Positions 9,170 to 18,187 of a stretch of 64,000 bases of DNA are shown piece after piece. The DNA is from Micrococcus sp. EYE_212. Lineage in GTDB: Bacteria; Actinomycetota; Actinomycetes; Actinomycetales; Micrococcaceae. The first letter of the stretch is position 1, and each line of letters begins with the position of its first letter. The stretch lies in contig NZ_JAHXOZ010000011.1 in NCBI RefSeq assembly GCF_023147585.1, forward strand, positions 1-64,000. The letters are read 5' to 3'. The notes under the pieces were generated by a model. The model was not told the origin of the DNA and did no database searches. It saw nothing but the letters and a program-made list of their open reading frames with translations. Both the position numbers and the translations under genes were made by a program.

Positions 9170-10384
9170 GTGACCCGGGACGCCTACCTCTTCGACGCCG
9201 TCCGCACCCCCCGCGGACTCGGCAAGCCCACCGGCTCCCTCCACGAGGTCAAGCCGATCGATCTCCTGGGCGGCCTCTTCGACGCGCTCCGCGAGCGCCA
9301 CCCCGAGTGGGACCCCGCCACCGTCGAGGACGTCGTGCTCGGCGTCGTCAGCCCGGTGGGGGACCAGGGCGCGGACATCGCCCGCGTGGCCGCCCTCAAG
9401 GCCGGCATGCCGGAGAACGTGGCCGGCGTGCAGCTCAACCGCTTCTGCGGCTCCGGCCTCGAGGCCGTCAACCAGGCGGCGGCCCGCATCCGCTCCGGCT
9501 GGGAGGAGATGCTGATCGCCGGCGGCGTGGAGTCCATGTCCCGCGTCCCCATGGGCTCCGACGGCGGCGCGTGGGCCACGGACCCGGCCACCGCGCTGGC
9601 GCTGCACTTCGTGCCGCAGGGCATCTCGGCGGACCTCATCGCCACCCGCCAGGGCTTCACCCGGGAGGACCTGGACCGCTTCGCCGTCCAGAGCCACCAC
9701 CGCGCCGCCCAGGCGTGGGCCGAGGGCCGCTTCGACAAGTCCGTCATCCCCGTGAAGGACATCAACGGGCTGACCGTCCTGGACCGGGACGAGACCATCC
9801 GACCGAACTCCTCGCTCGAGATCCTGGCCGGGCTGAAGCCCTCCTTCGCCGCGATGGGGGAGCAGGCCGGCTTCGACGCCGTCGCGCTCGACCGCTACAC
9901 GGACGTGGACCAGATCCACCACGTCCACCACCCGGGCAACGCCTCCGGCATCGTGGACGGCGCCGCGCTGACCCTCGTGGGCAGCGAGGAGTCGGGCCGC
10001 CGTGCCGGCCTGACGCCGCGCGCCCGCATCGTCTCGGCCGCCGTCGTCGGCTCCGAGCCCACCATCATGCTCACCGGTCCGACGCCGGCCTGCCGCAAGG
10101 CCCTCGACGTCGCCGGGATGACCGCGGGCGACATCGACCTCGTGGAGATCAACGAGGCGTTCGCGGCCGTGCCCCTCCAGCTGATGCGGGACCTGGGCTG
10201 GAGCGAGGAGCAGACCAACGTCAACGGCGGCGCGATCGCCATGGGCCACCCGCTCGGCGCCACCGGCGCCATGATCCTGGGCACCCTGGTGGACGAGCTC
10301 GAGCGCCGCGACCTGCAGACCGGCATCGCCACCCTCTGCATCGGCGCAGGCATGGGCGTCGCCACCATCGTCGAGCGCGTCTGA
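9170..10384 (+). CDS. fadA: acetyl-CoA acyltransferase (beta-oxidation thiolase)
   Basis: A 404-residue thiolase that cleaves 3-ketoacyl-CoA with CoA to acetyl-CoA and a shortened acyl-CoA. The nucleophile Cys is C93 in [10 protein letters not shown]. The other active-site blocks are [14 protein letters not shown] and the second Cys in LCIGAGMG near the C terminus. The start is GTG at 9170, well placed after AAGGAG. It lies directly before fadB, the gene for the other beta-oxidation steps, as in the usual fadAB arrangement. Confidence 0.93.
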   Translation: MTRDAYLFDAVRTPRGLGKPTGSLHEVKPIDLLGGLFDALRERHPEWDPATVEDVVLGVVSPVGDQGADIARVAALKAGMPENVAGVQLNRFCGSGLEAVNQAAARIRSGWEEMLIAGGVESMSRVPMGSDGGAWATDPATALALHFVPQGISADLIATRQGFTREDLDRFAVQSHHRAAQAWAEGRFDKSVIPVKDINGLTVLDRDETIRPNSSLEILAGLKPSFAAMGEQAGFDAVALDRYTDVDQIHHVHHPGNASGIVDGAALTLVGSEESGRRAGLTPRARIVSAAVVGSEPTIMLTGPTPACRKALDVAGMTAGDIDLVEINEAFAAVPLQLMRDLGWSEEQTNVNGGAIAMGHPLGATGAMILGTLVDELERRDLQTGIATLCIGAGMGVATIVERV

Positions 10385-10433
10385 GCGCCTCCGACCCCGA
10401 GTTCCGCCCGACGGCAGAGAGAGCACAGCAGCC

Positions 10434-12662
10434 ATGACTGAGAACATGATCACCTGGGACCAGGACGCCGACGGCGTCGTCACCCTGACCATGGATGACC
10501 CCAACGCCAAGGTCAACACCATGAACGACCTCTGGCGGGACTCCATGGAGGCCACCGTGGAGCGGCTCGAGCAGGAGCGCGAGTCGATCGCCGGCGTCAT
10601 CCTCACCAGCGCGAAGAGCACCTTCTTCGCCGGCGGCAACCTGGACCAGCTGGGCCCCACCGGCCCGGACGAGGCCGCGGACGTCTTCGCGATGACCGAG
10701 CACGTGAAGTCCGTCCTGCGCCGACTCGAGAAGCTCGGCCGGCCCGTGGTCGCCGCCATCAACGGCGCCGCCCTCGGCGGCGGCCTGGAGATCGCCCTCG
10801 CGTGCCACCGCCGCGTGGCCGTGGACGACGCCCGCATCAAGGTAGGCCTGCCCGAGGTCACCCTCGGCCTGCTCCCCGGCGGCGGCGGCATCACGCGCCT
10901 CGTGCGGATGCTGGGCCTGGAGAAGGCCCTGATGGACTGGCTGCTCCAGGGCACCCAGTACCGCCCCGCGCAGGCGAAGGAGAAGGGCGTCATCGACGAG
11001 CTCGTCTCCTCGCAGGACGAGCTGCTGCCCGCGGCGCGGCGCTGGATCCTCAAGCAGGGGGCCGCGGCGGCGAAGGCCCAGGAGGGCGGCCCGGAGGAGA
11101 CCGACGAGGCGCTCGGCGCCCCCTCCTACGCCGTCAAGCCGTGGGACCAGAAGGGCTTCCGCCTGCCCGGCGGCTCCCCGCAGCAGCCGGCGATGGCCTC
11201 CCGCCTGCCCGCGTTCCCCGCCACGCTGCACAAGACGCTGCACGGCGCGGACCTGCCGGCGCCGAAGGCGATCCTCGCCGCGGCCGTCGAGGGCGCGCAG
11301 GTGGACTTCGACACCGCCCTGCGGATCGAGACCCGCTACTTCGTGAGCCTCGTGACCGGCCGGGTCTCCACGGCGATGGTGCAGGCGTTCCACACGGACA
11401 TGGGCGACATCCGCTCCGGCGCGGCCCTCGGCGAGCGCGCCACGGAGCGCCACACCGTCGGCTCCGTGGCCGTGCTCGGCGCGGGCATGATGGGCGCCGG
11501 GATCGCCCACGCCCTCGCCGTCAACGGCATCGAGGCGGTCATCAAGGACGTCTCGGTGGAGAACGCCGAGCGCGGCAAGTCCCACTGCGCGGACCTGCTG
11601 GGCAAGGCCGTGGCCAAGGGCCGGATGGACCAGGCCGCCGCGGACGAGGTGCTGGGCCGCATCCGCACCACGGAGGACTACGCGGACCTCGCCGGCGTGG
11701 ACGCCGTCATCGAGGCCGTCTTCGAGGACTTCGAGCTCAAGACGGGCGTGTTCGCGGAGGTCGAGAAGGTGGTGGGGAAGGACACGCTGCTGTGCAGCAA
11801 CACCTCCACCCTCCCGATCACGCTGCTGCAGGAGCCGCGGGAGCGCGCCGCCGACGTCATCGGCCTGCACTTCTTCTCCCCCGTGGACCGCATGCAGCTC
11901 GTGGAGATCATCCGTGGCGAGCAGACCTCCCAGGAGGCCGTGGAGCGCGCATACGACCTGGTCCAGCAGATCCACAAGGTCCCGATCCTCGTGAACGACG
12001 GCCGCGGCTTCTACACCTCCCGCGTGTTCGGCACCCTCGTGCTGGAGGCCGCCGCCATGGTGGAGGAGGGCGTGGACCCGCAGCGCGTCGAGCGCGCCGC
12101 GCGCCAGGCCGGCTTCCCGGGTGCGCCGCTGGCCATGCTGGACGAGGTCTCGCTGACCCTCACGCAGCACGTGCGCCGAGAGGAGGAGAAGGCCGCCTCG
12201 GCCGCCGGCACCGAGCGCGTCGTGCAGCCGGGCGAGCAGATCGTGGACCGCATGGTGGAGGAGTTCGAGCGCCCTGGCCGTGCCCGCGGGGCCGGTTTCT
12301 ACGAGTACCCGGCCGAGGGCCCCAAGCACCTGTGGCCCGGTCTGCGTGAGCACTTCACCTCGGACGTGGACGTGCCGGAGCAGGATCTCCAGGACCGCTT
12401 CCTCTACCGCATGGCGATCGAGACGGCCGGCTGCTTCGAGGACGGCGTCCTGACCGACACCGCGTCCGCGAACATCGGCGGCGTCCTGGGCATCGGCTAC
12501 CCGCCGCACACCGGCGGCCCGGCCACGTTCATGACCAACCGTGAGAACGGGCTGGCGGACTTCGTGGCGCGCGCGGACGAGCTCGCAGAGGCCTACGGCG
12601 AGCGCTTCCGCCCGTCCGAGTGGCTGCGCGCGCGCGCCGCCTCGGGGAAGGGCCTCGTATGA
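10434..12662 (+). CDS. fadB: multifunctional beta-oxidation protein FadB (hydratase / 3-hydroxyacyl-CoA dehydrogenase)
   Basis: A 742-residue fusion. The N-terminal enoyl-CoA hydratase domain (to about residue 200) has FFAGGNLDQL and INGAALGGGLEIALACH. A Rossmann 3-hydroxyacyl-CoA dehydrogenase domain begins at VAVLGAGMMGAGIAHALA near residue 345 and has the catalytic region SNTSTLPITLL and GLHFFSPVDRMQLVEII. The C-terminal dehydrogenase domain has NDGRGFYTSR. Length matches FadB (about 730). It performs hydration and NAD-dependent oxidation, passing product to the thiolase encoded upstream. Its stop overlaps the next ATG (ATGA). Confidence 0.94.
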   Translation: MTENMITWDQDADGVVTLTMDDPNAKVNTMNDLWRDSMEATVERLEQERESIAGVILTSAKSTFFAGGNLDQLGPTGPDEAADVFAMTEHVKSVLRRLEKLGRPVVAAINGAALGGGLEIALACHRRVAVDDARIKVGLPEVTLGLLPGGGGITRLVRMLGLEKALMDWLLQGTQYRPAQAKEKGVIDELVSSQDELLPAARRWILKQGAAAAKAQEGGPEETDEALGAPSYAVKPWDQKGFRLPGGSPQQPAMASRLPAFPATLHKTLHGADLPAPKAILAAAVEGAQVDFDTALRIETRYFVSLVTGRVSTAMVQAFHTDMGDIRSGAALGERATERHTVGSVAVLGAGMMGAGIAHALAVNGIEAVIKDVSVENAERGKSHCADLLGKAVAKGRMDQAAADEVLGRIRTTEDYADLAGVDAVIEAVFEDFELKTGVFAEVEKVVGKDTLLCSNTSTLPITLLQEPRERAADVIGLHFFSPVDRMQLVEIIRGEQTSQEAVERAYDLVQQIHKVPILVNDGRGFYTSRVFGTLVLEAAAMVEEGVDPQRVERAARQAGFPGAPLAMLDEVSLTLTQHVRREEEKAASAAGTERVVQPGEQIVDRMVEEFERPGRARGAGFYEYPAEGPKHLWPGLREHFTSDVDVPEQDLQDRFLYRMAIETAGCFEDGVLTDTASANIGGVLGIGYPPHTGGPATFMTNRENGLADFVARADELAEAYGERFRPSEWLRARAASGKGLV

Positions 12663-13558
12663 GCGCGCAGGACACCGTCTCGCAGACCGCCGCCGGGGGC
12701 GCCGCCGTCGCCTCCGGCCCCCTGGCCGGCGTGCGCGTGGTGACGATCGCCCTGAACCTGCCCGGGCCCGTCGCAGCGGCCCGCCTGCAGGAGCTGGGCG
12801 CCGACGTCGTCACCGTGCTCCCGCCCGGCGGGGACCCCGTGGCCACGCTGGTGCCCGCCCTCCACGAGGAGCTGCATCGCGGCCAGCAGGTGCGCACCGT
12901 GGACATGAAGTCCCCGGACGGGGCCGCCGAGATGGAGGGGATCCTCGCCGCGGCGGACGTGTTCCTCACGTCCCACCGCTCGGGGGCCCTGCGCCGCCTC
13001 GGCCTGGACGCCGACGCCGTCCGCGCTCGTCACCCGCGGATCTGCCAGGTGGACGTCACGGGCTTCGCCGGGGACCGGACGGACGTCCCCGGTCATGACA
13101 TCAACTACCAGGCCGAGGCGGGCCTGCTGGAGCCGGGGCCGCCGCCTCGGATCCTGGCGGCGGACCTGCACGGGGCCGAGCGCGCCGTCTCCGCGGCCCT
13201 GGCCCTCCTGTGGGCCCGCGGCGCGGACGGGGCGGGCGGGCACGCCGTCGTGGCACTGGCCGACGCCGCCCACGCCCTGGCCCTGCCGAACCGTCACCGC
13301 ATGACGGACCGCCGCAGCCCCCTGGGCGGGGCCTCGCCCCACTACGGCGTGTACCCGGCCGCCGACGGCCATGTGGCCGTCGGCGCGCTCGAGCCGCACT
13401 TCGCGGCCGCGCTCCTCGAGGGCCTCGGGCTGGACCCGGACGGGGACGTCCGCGCTCAGCTCGCGGGCGCCCTCCTGGAGCACGACGCCGCCCACTGGCA
13501 GGCCTGGGGCGAGGAGCGGGGCATCCCGCTGACCGCCCTCGCCGCGGCGACCGCCTGA
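12659..13558 (+). CDS. CaiB/BaiF family CoA-transferase (short form)
   Basis: A 299-residue class III CoA-transferase. After a short tail it reads GPLAGVRVVTIALNLPGPVAAARLQELGADVV, the family N-terminal motif, then VDMKSPDGAAEMEGILAAADVFLTSHRSGALRRLGLD. The family usually has 360-410 residues. This one ends soon after the GLGLDPDG region and lacks the normal C-terminal part, as in the racemase-like (alpha-methylacyl-CoA) short forms. It could move CoA between acids or racemise 2-methylacyl-CoA. ATG at 12659 overlaps the fadB stop, so it is cotranslated with beta-oxidation enzymes. Confidence 0.85.
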   Translation: MSAQDTVSQTAAGGAAVASGPLAGVRVVTIALNLPGPVAAARLQELGADVVTVLPPGGDPVATLVPALHEELHRGQQVRTVDMKSPDGAAEMEGILAAADVFLTSHRSGALRRLGLDADAVRARHPRICQVDVTGFAGDRTDVPGHDINYQAEAGLLEPGPPPRILAADLHGAERAVSAALALLWARGADGAGGHAVVALADAAHALALPNRHRMTDRRSPLGGASPHYGVYPAADGHVAVGALEPHFAAALLEGLGLDPDGDVRAQLAGALLEHDAAHWQAWGEERGIPLTALAAATA

Positions 13559-13638
13559 GCCGCTCATCCGACACCCCGCGCCCACCCCGGCGCTGCGCCC
13601 CCTGACGCAGACACCCCCTGATCCCGAGGAGAACCCCC

Positions 13639-14820
13639 ATGACCGCCGCTGACACCCGGAGCCGTCCGCTGATCGACGTCGACGTCCTCGAGTACCACCG
13701 CCTCCTGACGCCCGAGCAGCAGGAGAAGCTCGCGGAGATCCGCGCCGCCCTGGCCGAGATCGTCACCCCGCATGTGGCGGAGGCCTGGAGCCGGGACGAG
13801 TTCCCGCACGAGATCGCCCGCCAGGTGGGCGAGCTCGGCTTCAACCACCTGAACGGCATGACCACCGACCCGCTGTTCCGCGGCTGCCTGATGGCCGAGC
13901 TGTCCCGCGCGGACATCTCCCTCAGCGTCTACTTCGCCCTGCACAACGACCTCGTGGGCGCGACCCTGGAGCACCTGGGCTCCGAGGAGCAGAAGCAGAA
14001 GTGGCTCCCGGGGCTCTACGCCATGGAGTACACCGGCTGCTTCGGGCTGACCGAGCCGGAGCACGGCTCCGACGTCGCCGGCGGCATGGCGACCACCGCC
14101 CGCCGCGAGGGCGACGAGTGGGTGATCAACGGGGCCAAGCGCTGGATCGGCAACGGCACCATGTCCCGGATCGCGATCGTGTGGGCCCGCGACGAGGCGG
14201 ACGACCAGGTCAAGGGCTTCATCGTGGAGACCGACCGCCCGGGCTACAGCGCCACCAAGATCGAGCACAAGACCGCCGTGAAGATCGTGCAGAACGCGGA
14301 CATCACCTTCACGGACGTGCGGATCCCGGCGGAGAACAAGCTGGAGAAGGCGAACTCGTTCGCGGACACCAACGTGATCCTCCTCGGCTCCCGCAACGGG
14401 CTGGGCTGGCAGGCCGTGGGCGCGCAGCAGGCCGTCCTGGACATCGCCCGGAACTACGCCCTGGAGCGCACGCAGTTCGGCCGTCCGATCGCCGCCCACC
14501 AGCTCGTGCAGTCCCTGCTCGTGCAGATCGCCGGCAACCTGGCCGCCACGCTCGGCATGGCCCACCGCGCCGTCCAGCTCGAGGCCGAGGGCGAGGTGTC
14601 CATGACCCAGGCCTCCCTGGTGAAGCTCAAGACCTCGCAGATGTGCCGCGAGTCGGCCGCTCTGGGGCGTCAGCTGATGGGCGGCAACGGCATCCTCGCG
14701 GACCGCGGTCTCGGCCGCTTCTTCTGCGACGTCGAGGCGATCTTCACGTACGAGGGCACCTACGAGGTCAACTCGCTGATCGTGGGCCGCGGGCTCACCG
14801 GCCACTCCGCCTTCCTCTGA
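13639..14820 (+). CDS. acyl-CoA dehydrogenase (glutaryl-CoA-dehydrogenase-like)
   Basis: A 393-residue flavoprotein oxidising acyl-CoA to enoyl-CoA. FAD/substrate signature GCFGLTEPEHGSDVAGG is near residue 135 and WIGNGTMSRIAIVWAR near 172. The likely catalytic base Glu372 lies in FTYEGTYEVNSLIVGRGLTG, which matches the glutaryl-CoA dehydrogenase branch. No decarboxylation determinant can be confirmed by eye. It follows the CoA-transferase by 80 bases with its own GAGGAG ribosome site and supplies the first oxidation step of the operon. Confidence 0.9.
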   Translation: MTAADTRSRPLIDVDVLEYHRLLTPEQQEKLAEIRAALAEIVTPHVAEAWSRDEFPHEIARQVGELGFNHLNGMTTDPLFRGCLMAELSRADISLSVYFALHNDLVGATLEHLGSEEQKQKWLPGLYAMEYTGCFGLTEPEHGSDVAGGMATTARREGDEWVINGAKRWIGNGTMSRIAIVWARDEADDQVKGFIVETDRPGYSATKIEHKTAVKIVQNADITFTDVRIPAENKLEKANSFADTNVILLGSRNGLGWQAVGAQQAVLDIARNYALERTQFGRPIAAHQLVQSLLVQIAGNLAATLGMAHRAVQLEAEGEVSMTQASLVKLKTSQMCRESAALGRQLMGGNGILADRGLGRFFCDVEAIFTYEGTYEVNSLIVGRGLTGHSAFL

Positions 14821-14853
14821 CCCGACCCGTCCCGACGAGCACCAGGAGCCACC

Positions 14854-16443
14854 GTGACGACCTCCGACACCCCTGAGACCTCCGCCATGACCCTCGACGC
14901 CGCCGGCCGGCCCACCGAGCGGCGCGGCCACGTCGCCGAGCTGCTCGCCGCCACGGTGGCCCGCCAGCCGGACACCGTCGCCCTGCTGATCGGCGACGCC
15001 CGCATGAGCTACCGCGAACTGGACCAGGCCACGGCCGTCACGGCCGGCTGGCTGCGCGCCCGCGGCGTGCAGGCCGGGGACCGGGTGGCCGTCATGCTGC
15101 CGAACGTCCCGACGTTCGTGGCCGTCTACGAGGCGCTCATGCGCCTGGGCGCGGTGATGGTGCCGCTCAACCCGCTGTTCACCGCCCGAGAGCTGGAGTA
15201 CTTCCTCGAGGACTCCGGGGCGCGCATGCTCTGGGCCATGCCCGGGCTGCCGGCCGTGGACGAGGTGGCCGGGAACGTCGACGTCGAGGTGGTCACCCTG
15301 GACCTCGAAGCGGTCGGGCGGGAGTGCGCCGTCGAGGGCATCGCCCCGGTCACGGAGATCACCCCGCGGGACCCCGACGACGACGCCGTGCTGCTCTACA
15401 CGTCCGGCACCACGGGACGGCCCAAGGGCGCGCGGCTGACGCACACGAACCTGCGTTCCAACGCCATGGCGACGGCGACCGGCCTGGGCCGGCTCGGCCC
15501 GGACGACGTCGTGTTCGCGGCGCTGCCGATGTTCCACGTGTTCGGGCTCTCGGTGGTGCTCAACGGCGCGGTGTTCGCCGGGTCCACGCTGTCCCTGATG
15601 CCGCGGTTCGAGCCGGCGGCCGCCTACGACCAGCTGCAGGACCACGGCGTCACGTTCCTGCCCGGCGTGCCCACCATGCACGGGGCGTTCCTCGCCGTGG
15701 CCCGGGCCCGCCGTGAGGCCGGGGCCGAGCCGGCGGACTTCTCCCGGCTGCGCATGCCCCTCTCCGGCGGTGCGAGCCTGCCGGTGGAGACGCTGCACGC
15801 GGCGGAGAAGCTGTACGGCGTGTCCGTGTTCGAGGGCTACGGGCTGTCCGAGAACGCGGGCGCGTGCTTCTTCAACCCCGTGGACGCGCCGACCCGTCCG
15901 GGCACCGTGGGCCGGCCGGTGGACGGCTTCGAGTTCCGGATCGTCGCGATGGACGGCACCGAGGTGCCCGAGGAGGACCTCGCGACCTCCGGTGAGCTGC
16001 GCATCCGGGGCGAGGGCATCATGGCCGGCTACTGGGGCCGCCCGGAGGACACGGAGGCGGCGTTCGACGAGGACGGCTGGTTCCGCACCGGGGACATCGC
16101 CCGCCGGGACGAGGCCGGGTACGTGATGATCGTGGACCGGCTCAAGGACGTGATCATCCGCGGTGGTATGAACGTGTATCCGCGCGAGGTGGAGGAGGTC
16201 CTCTACGAGCACCCGGACGTGGTCGAGGCCGCCGTGGTGGGTGTGCCGGACGAGCGGCTGGGCGAGGAGATCGCCGCCTTCGTCTCGCTGGCCCCGGGCA
16301 GCGCCGTCACGGGGGAGGAACTCCAGGCGTTCGCGGCCGAGCGGCTGGCCCGCTACAAGCAGCCGCGGGAGGTGACCATCCTGGACGGGCTGCCGAAGAA
16401 CGCCACGGGCAAGATCCTGCGCCGCGAGCTGCGTCAGGGGTGA
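14854..16443 (+). CDS. acyl-CoA synthetase (AMP-forming), medium/long chain
   Basis: A 529-residue adenylate-forming ligase. It has LLYTSGTTGRPKGARLTH near residue 180, MFHVFGLSVVLNG, GWFRTGDIARRDEAGYVMIVDRLKDVIIRGGMNVYPREVEEVL, and KNATGKILRREL at the end, which carries the catalytic Lys. Second CoA ligase of the same operon, so the pathway may serve two acid classes or include an aryl or branched substrate. GTG at 14854 follows an AGGAG site. The operon ends here. Confidence 0.9.
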   Translation: MTTSDTPETSAMTLDAAGRPTERRGHVAELLAATVARQPDTVALLIGDARMSYRELDQATAVTAGWLRARGVQAGDRVAVMLPNVPTFVAVYEALMRLGAVMVPLNPLFTARELEYFLEDSGARMLWAMPGLPAVDEVAGNVDVEVVTLDLEAVGRECAVEGIAPVTEITPRDPDDDAVLLYTSGTTGRPKGARLTHTNLRSNAMATATGLGRLGPDDVVFAALPMFHVFGLSVVLNGAVFAGSTLSLMPRFEPAAAYDQLQDHGVTFLPGVPTMHGAFLAVARARREAGAEPADFSRLRMPLSGGASLPVETLHAAEKLYGVSVFEGYGLSENAGACFFNPVDAPTRPGTVGRPVDGFEFRIVAMDGTEVPEEDLATSGELRIRGEGIMAGYWGRPEDTEAAFDEDGWFRTGDIARRDEAGYVMIVDRLKDVIIRGGMNVYPREVEEVLYEHPDVVEAAVVGVPDERLGEEIAAFVSLAPGSAVTGEELQAFAAERLARYKQPREVTILDGLPKNATGKILRRELRQG

Positions 16444-16514
16444 GGGGCGCCGGGCGGTCCGGGCGCAGGTCGTCTGGTCTGAGCGAGAGAAACGACGGAC
16501 AGGTGGCCTCTCGC

Positions 16515-16520
16515 TACGCT
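16515..16520 (+). promoter_or_regulatory. leaderless -10 box (LD-carboxypeptidase gene)
   Basis: TACGCT, then six bases, then ATG at 16527. The identical box and spacing occur before the acetyltransferase gene at 1878. Confidence 0.6.
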
Positions 16521-16526
16521 CCCGGT

Positions 16527-17621
16527 ATGACTCAGCCGCTCGTCCACCCGCCCAAGGCCCAGCCGGGCGACAGGATCGCCGTCGTCTCGCCGTCGTTCGC
16601 GGCTCCCGGCTTCGCGCCCGCGGTGCACGAGCAGGCGATGCGCCGCCTGGCCGAGGTGACCGGCCTGGTGCCGGTCGAGTACCCCACCACCCGGCAGCTC
16701 GGGGCGAGTCCCGAGAGCCGGGCGCGGGACCTGAACGCGGCGTTCGCGGACCCACAGATCCGGGCGGTGATCGCCACGGTCGGCGGGGAGGACCAGATCA
16801 CCGTGATCGGCCACCTGGACGCGGACGCAGTGCGCGCGGACCCCAAGCCGTTCCTCGGCTACAGCGACAACACCAACCTCCACCAGTGGCTGTGGACGAA
16901 CGGCGTGGCGAGCTTCTACGGCGGCTCCACCCAGGTGCACCTGGGGCCGGGACCGACTGTGGACGAGGTGCACGCCGCGTCCCTGCGGGCCGCCCTGCTG
17001 ACGGGAGGGCGGCTGGAGATCACGGAGCCGGGGGAGTCGGAGGACCATGGCGTCGACTGGCTGGACCCGCGGGCGCTCACCGAGTTCGGGACGCGCGAGC
17101 CGGTGCCGGGCCCGCACGACGACGGCGCGCGCGGCGTCGGTGAGGGCGCCTCACCGTGGCGCTGGGCCGGGCCTCGGCGCGCGGTGACCGGCCGGACATG
17201 GGGCGGCTGCCTCGAGGTGCTGCCGTGGGTGATGGCGGCCGGCCGCGGGCCTGCGGACATGGCGGCGCTCGAGGGTGGTGTGCTGCTCATCGAGACCAGC
17301 GAGGAGCTGCCGAGCGCCGGCGAGGTGCGGCGGCTGCTGCGGATCCTGGGGGAGGGCGGCGTGCTCGGCGCCGTGGACGCCGTGCTGGCGGCCCGCCCTC
17401 CGACGAGCTCCTTCGAGGTGCCGCGCGGTGCGGAGGAGCGGGCGCGGCTGCGCGCCGACCAGGCGGACGTGGTGGTCGAGGAGGTCGGCAGCTACAACCC
17501 GGACGCGGTGGTGTGCGTGGGCGTCCCGTTCGGCCACACACGGCCGCAGTGGGTGCTGCCGCACGGCGGCGTGATGACCGTCGACGGGGTCGAGCGGCGG
17601 GTGTGGGCGGACGACTCGTGA
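16527..17621 (+). CDS. LD-carboxypeptidase family protein (peptidase S66, MccF-like)
   Basis: A 364-residue S66-type serine peptidase. The N terminus KAQPGDRIAVVSPSFAAPG matches the family start. FLGYSDNTNLHQWLW contains the nucleophile Ser, in a position usually seen as GYSD. The C terminus has VGSYNPDAVVCVGVPFGHTRPQWVLPHGG, where the conserved Glu/His residues lie. Members trim the terminal D-Ala of peptidoglycan tetrapeptides or detoxify microcin-like adenylates (MccF). No signal peptide is present, so it is cytosolic. Its stop codon marks the left edge of the foreign island. Confidence 0.88.
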   Translation: MTQPLVHPPKAQPGDRIAVVSPSFAAPGFAPAVHEQAMRRLAEVTGLVPVEYPTTRQLGASPESRARDLNAAFADPQIRAVIATVGGEDQITVIGHLDADAVRADPKPFLGYSDNTNLHQWLWTNGVASFYGGSTQVHLGPGPTVDEVHAASLRAALLTGGRLEITEPGESEDHGVDWLDPRALTEFGTREPVPGPHDDGARGVGEGASPWRWAGPRRAVTGRTWGGCLEVLPWVMAAGRGPADMAALEGGVLLIETSEELPSAGEVRRLLRILGEGGVLGAVDAVLAARPPTSSFEVPRGAEERARLRADQADVVVEEVGSYNPDAVVCVGVPFGHTRPQWVLPHGGVMTVDGVERRVWADDS

Positions 17622-17992
17622 GGCCAGGGGACGAGGGCCGCATCTCCAAACGACTGCTCGACCAGGGAGCGGAGGTCGTGCGCCAGGCTTAACACGAGCG
17701 CCGGATCTGACCTGTAGAGCTGGACAAGGGCGAGGTCCTGCGCTGCCCCCTGCTTGAGACCGTGCTCTCCGCCGGAGTAGTGCCAGATGAGGTTGGACAC
17801 CTTCATCTTGACGGCATTCGGGTTTGGAAAGTTGTCCGGCAGACTGATTCCTGGATGGAAGGGACCCTGAGCGAGCAGGCGAGACAGGCCGACGACTGCG
17901 GGCGTCCCCTTGCTCGGGTTGGTCCACTCCAGGTCGTGAGCAAGCCCGAGGGCGAGCAGAGTCTCCCCCGCGGTCCAGGGCATTGTGGCCAT
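17492..17992 (-). pseudogene. truncated restriction-endonuclease-like N-terminal fragment
   Basis: The reverse frame begins MATMPWTAGETLLALGLAHD and continues through AVVGLSRLLAQGP and NPNAVKMKVSNLIWHYSGGE to about 17640. From there it reads antisense through the 3' end of the LD-carboxypeptidase gene until a chance stop at 17492. The opening resembles the N-terminal domain found ahead of HNH nucleases in restriction-like proteins (MPWTxxELLLALxLY, with AMKLxN); this match is tentative. The nuclease part is missing, so the gene was probably cut when the island joined its present site. A GGAAGGAC ribosome site precedes ATG at 17992; ATG at 18040 is an alternative. It is divergent from the methylase gene. 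Confidence 0.55.
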
Positions 17993-18187
17993 CGTCCTTG
18001 TCCTTCCATAGGTCTCAATGCTGCGGCCATCCTCTGACATGCGAGGTCCCCGTGGGAGAGGCACCAGCGTGCGCTGCCTGTGAACACTGCGCCCTCCAGG
18101 CTGCCCAGACGGCAGAATCGCGCTAAGCTGCAGTGTGCCGCGCGCGCTTCCCACGCAGGTCTGCGGCGGACAGCGATATGAGGTTGC

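Noticed and set aside
13564-16755. A 1063-codon reverse open frame opposite the acyl-CoA dehydrogenase and ligase genes
   Set aside because: Its translation is low-complexity (His, Gly, Arg, Val) and mirrors the codon bias of the sense genes, which have clear motifs. Many such antisense frames occur in this GC-rich DNA.
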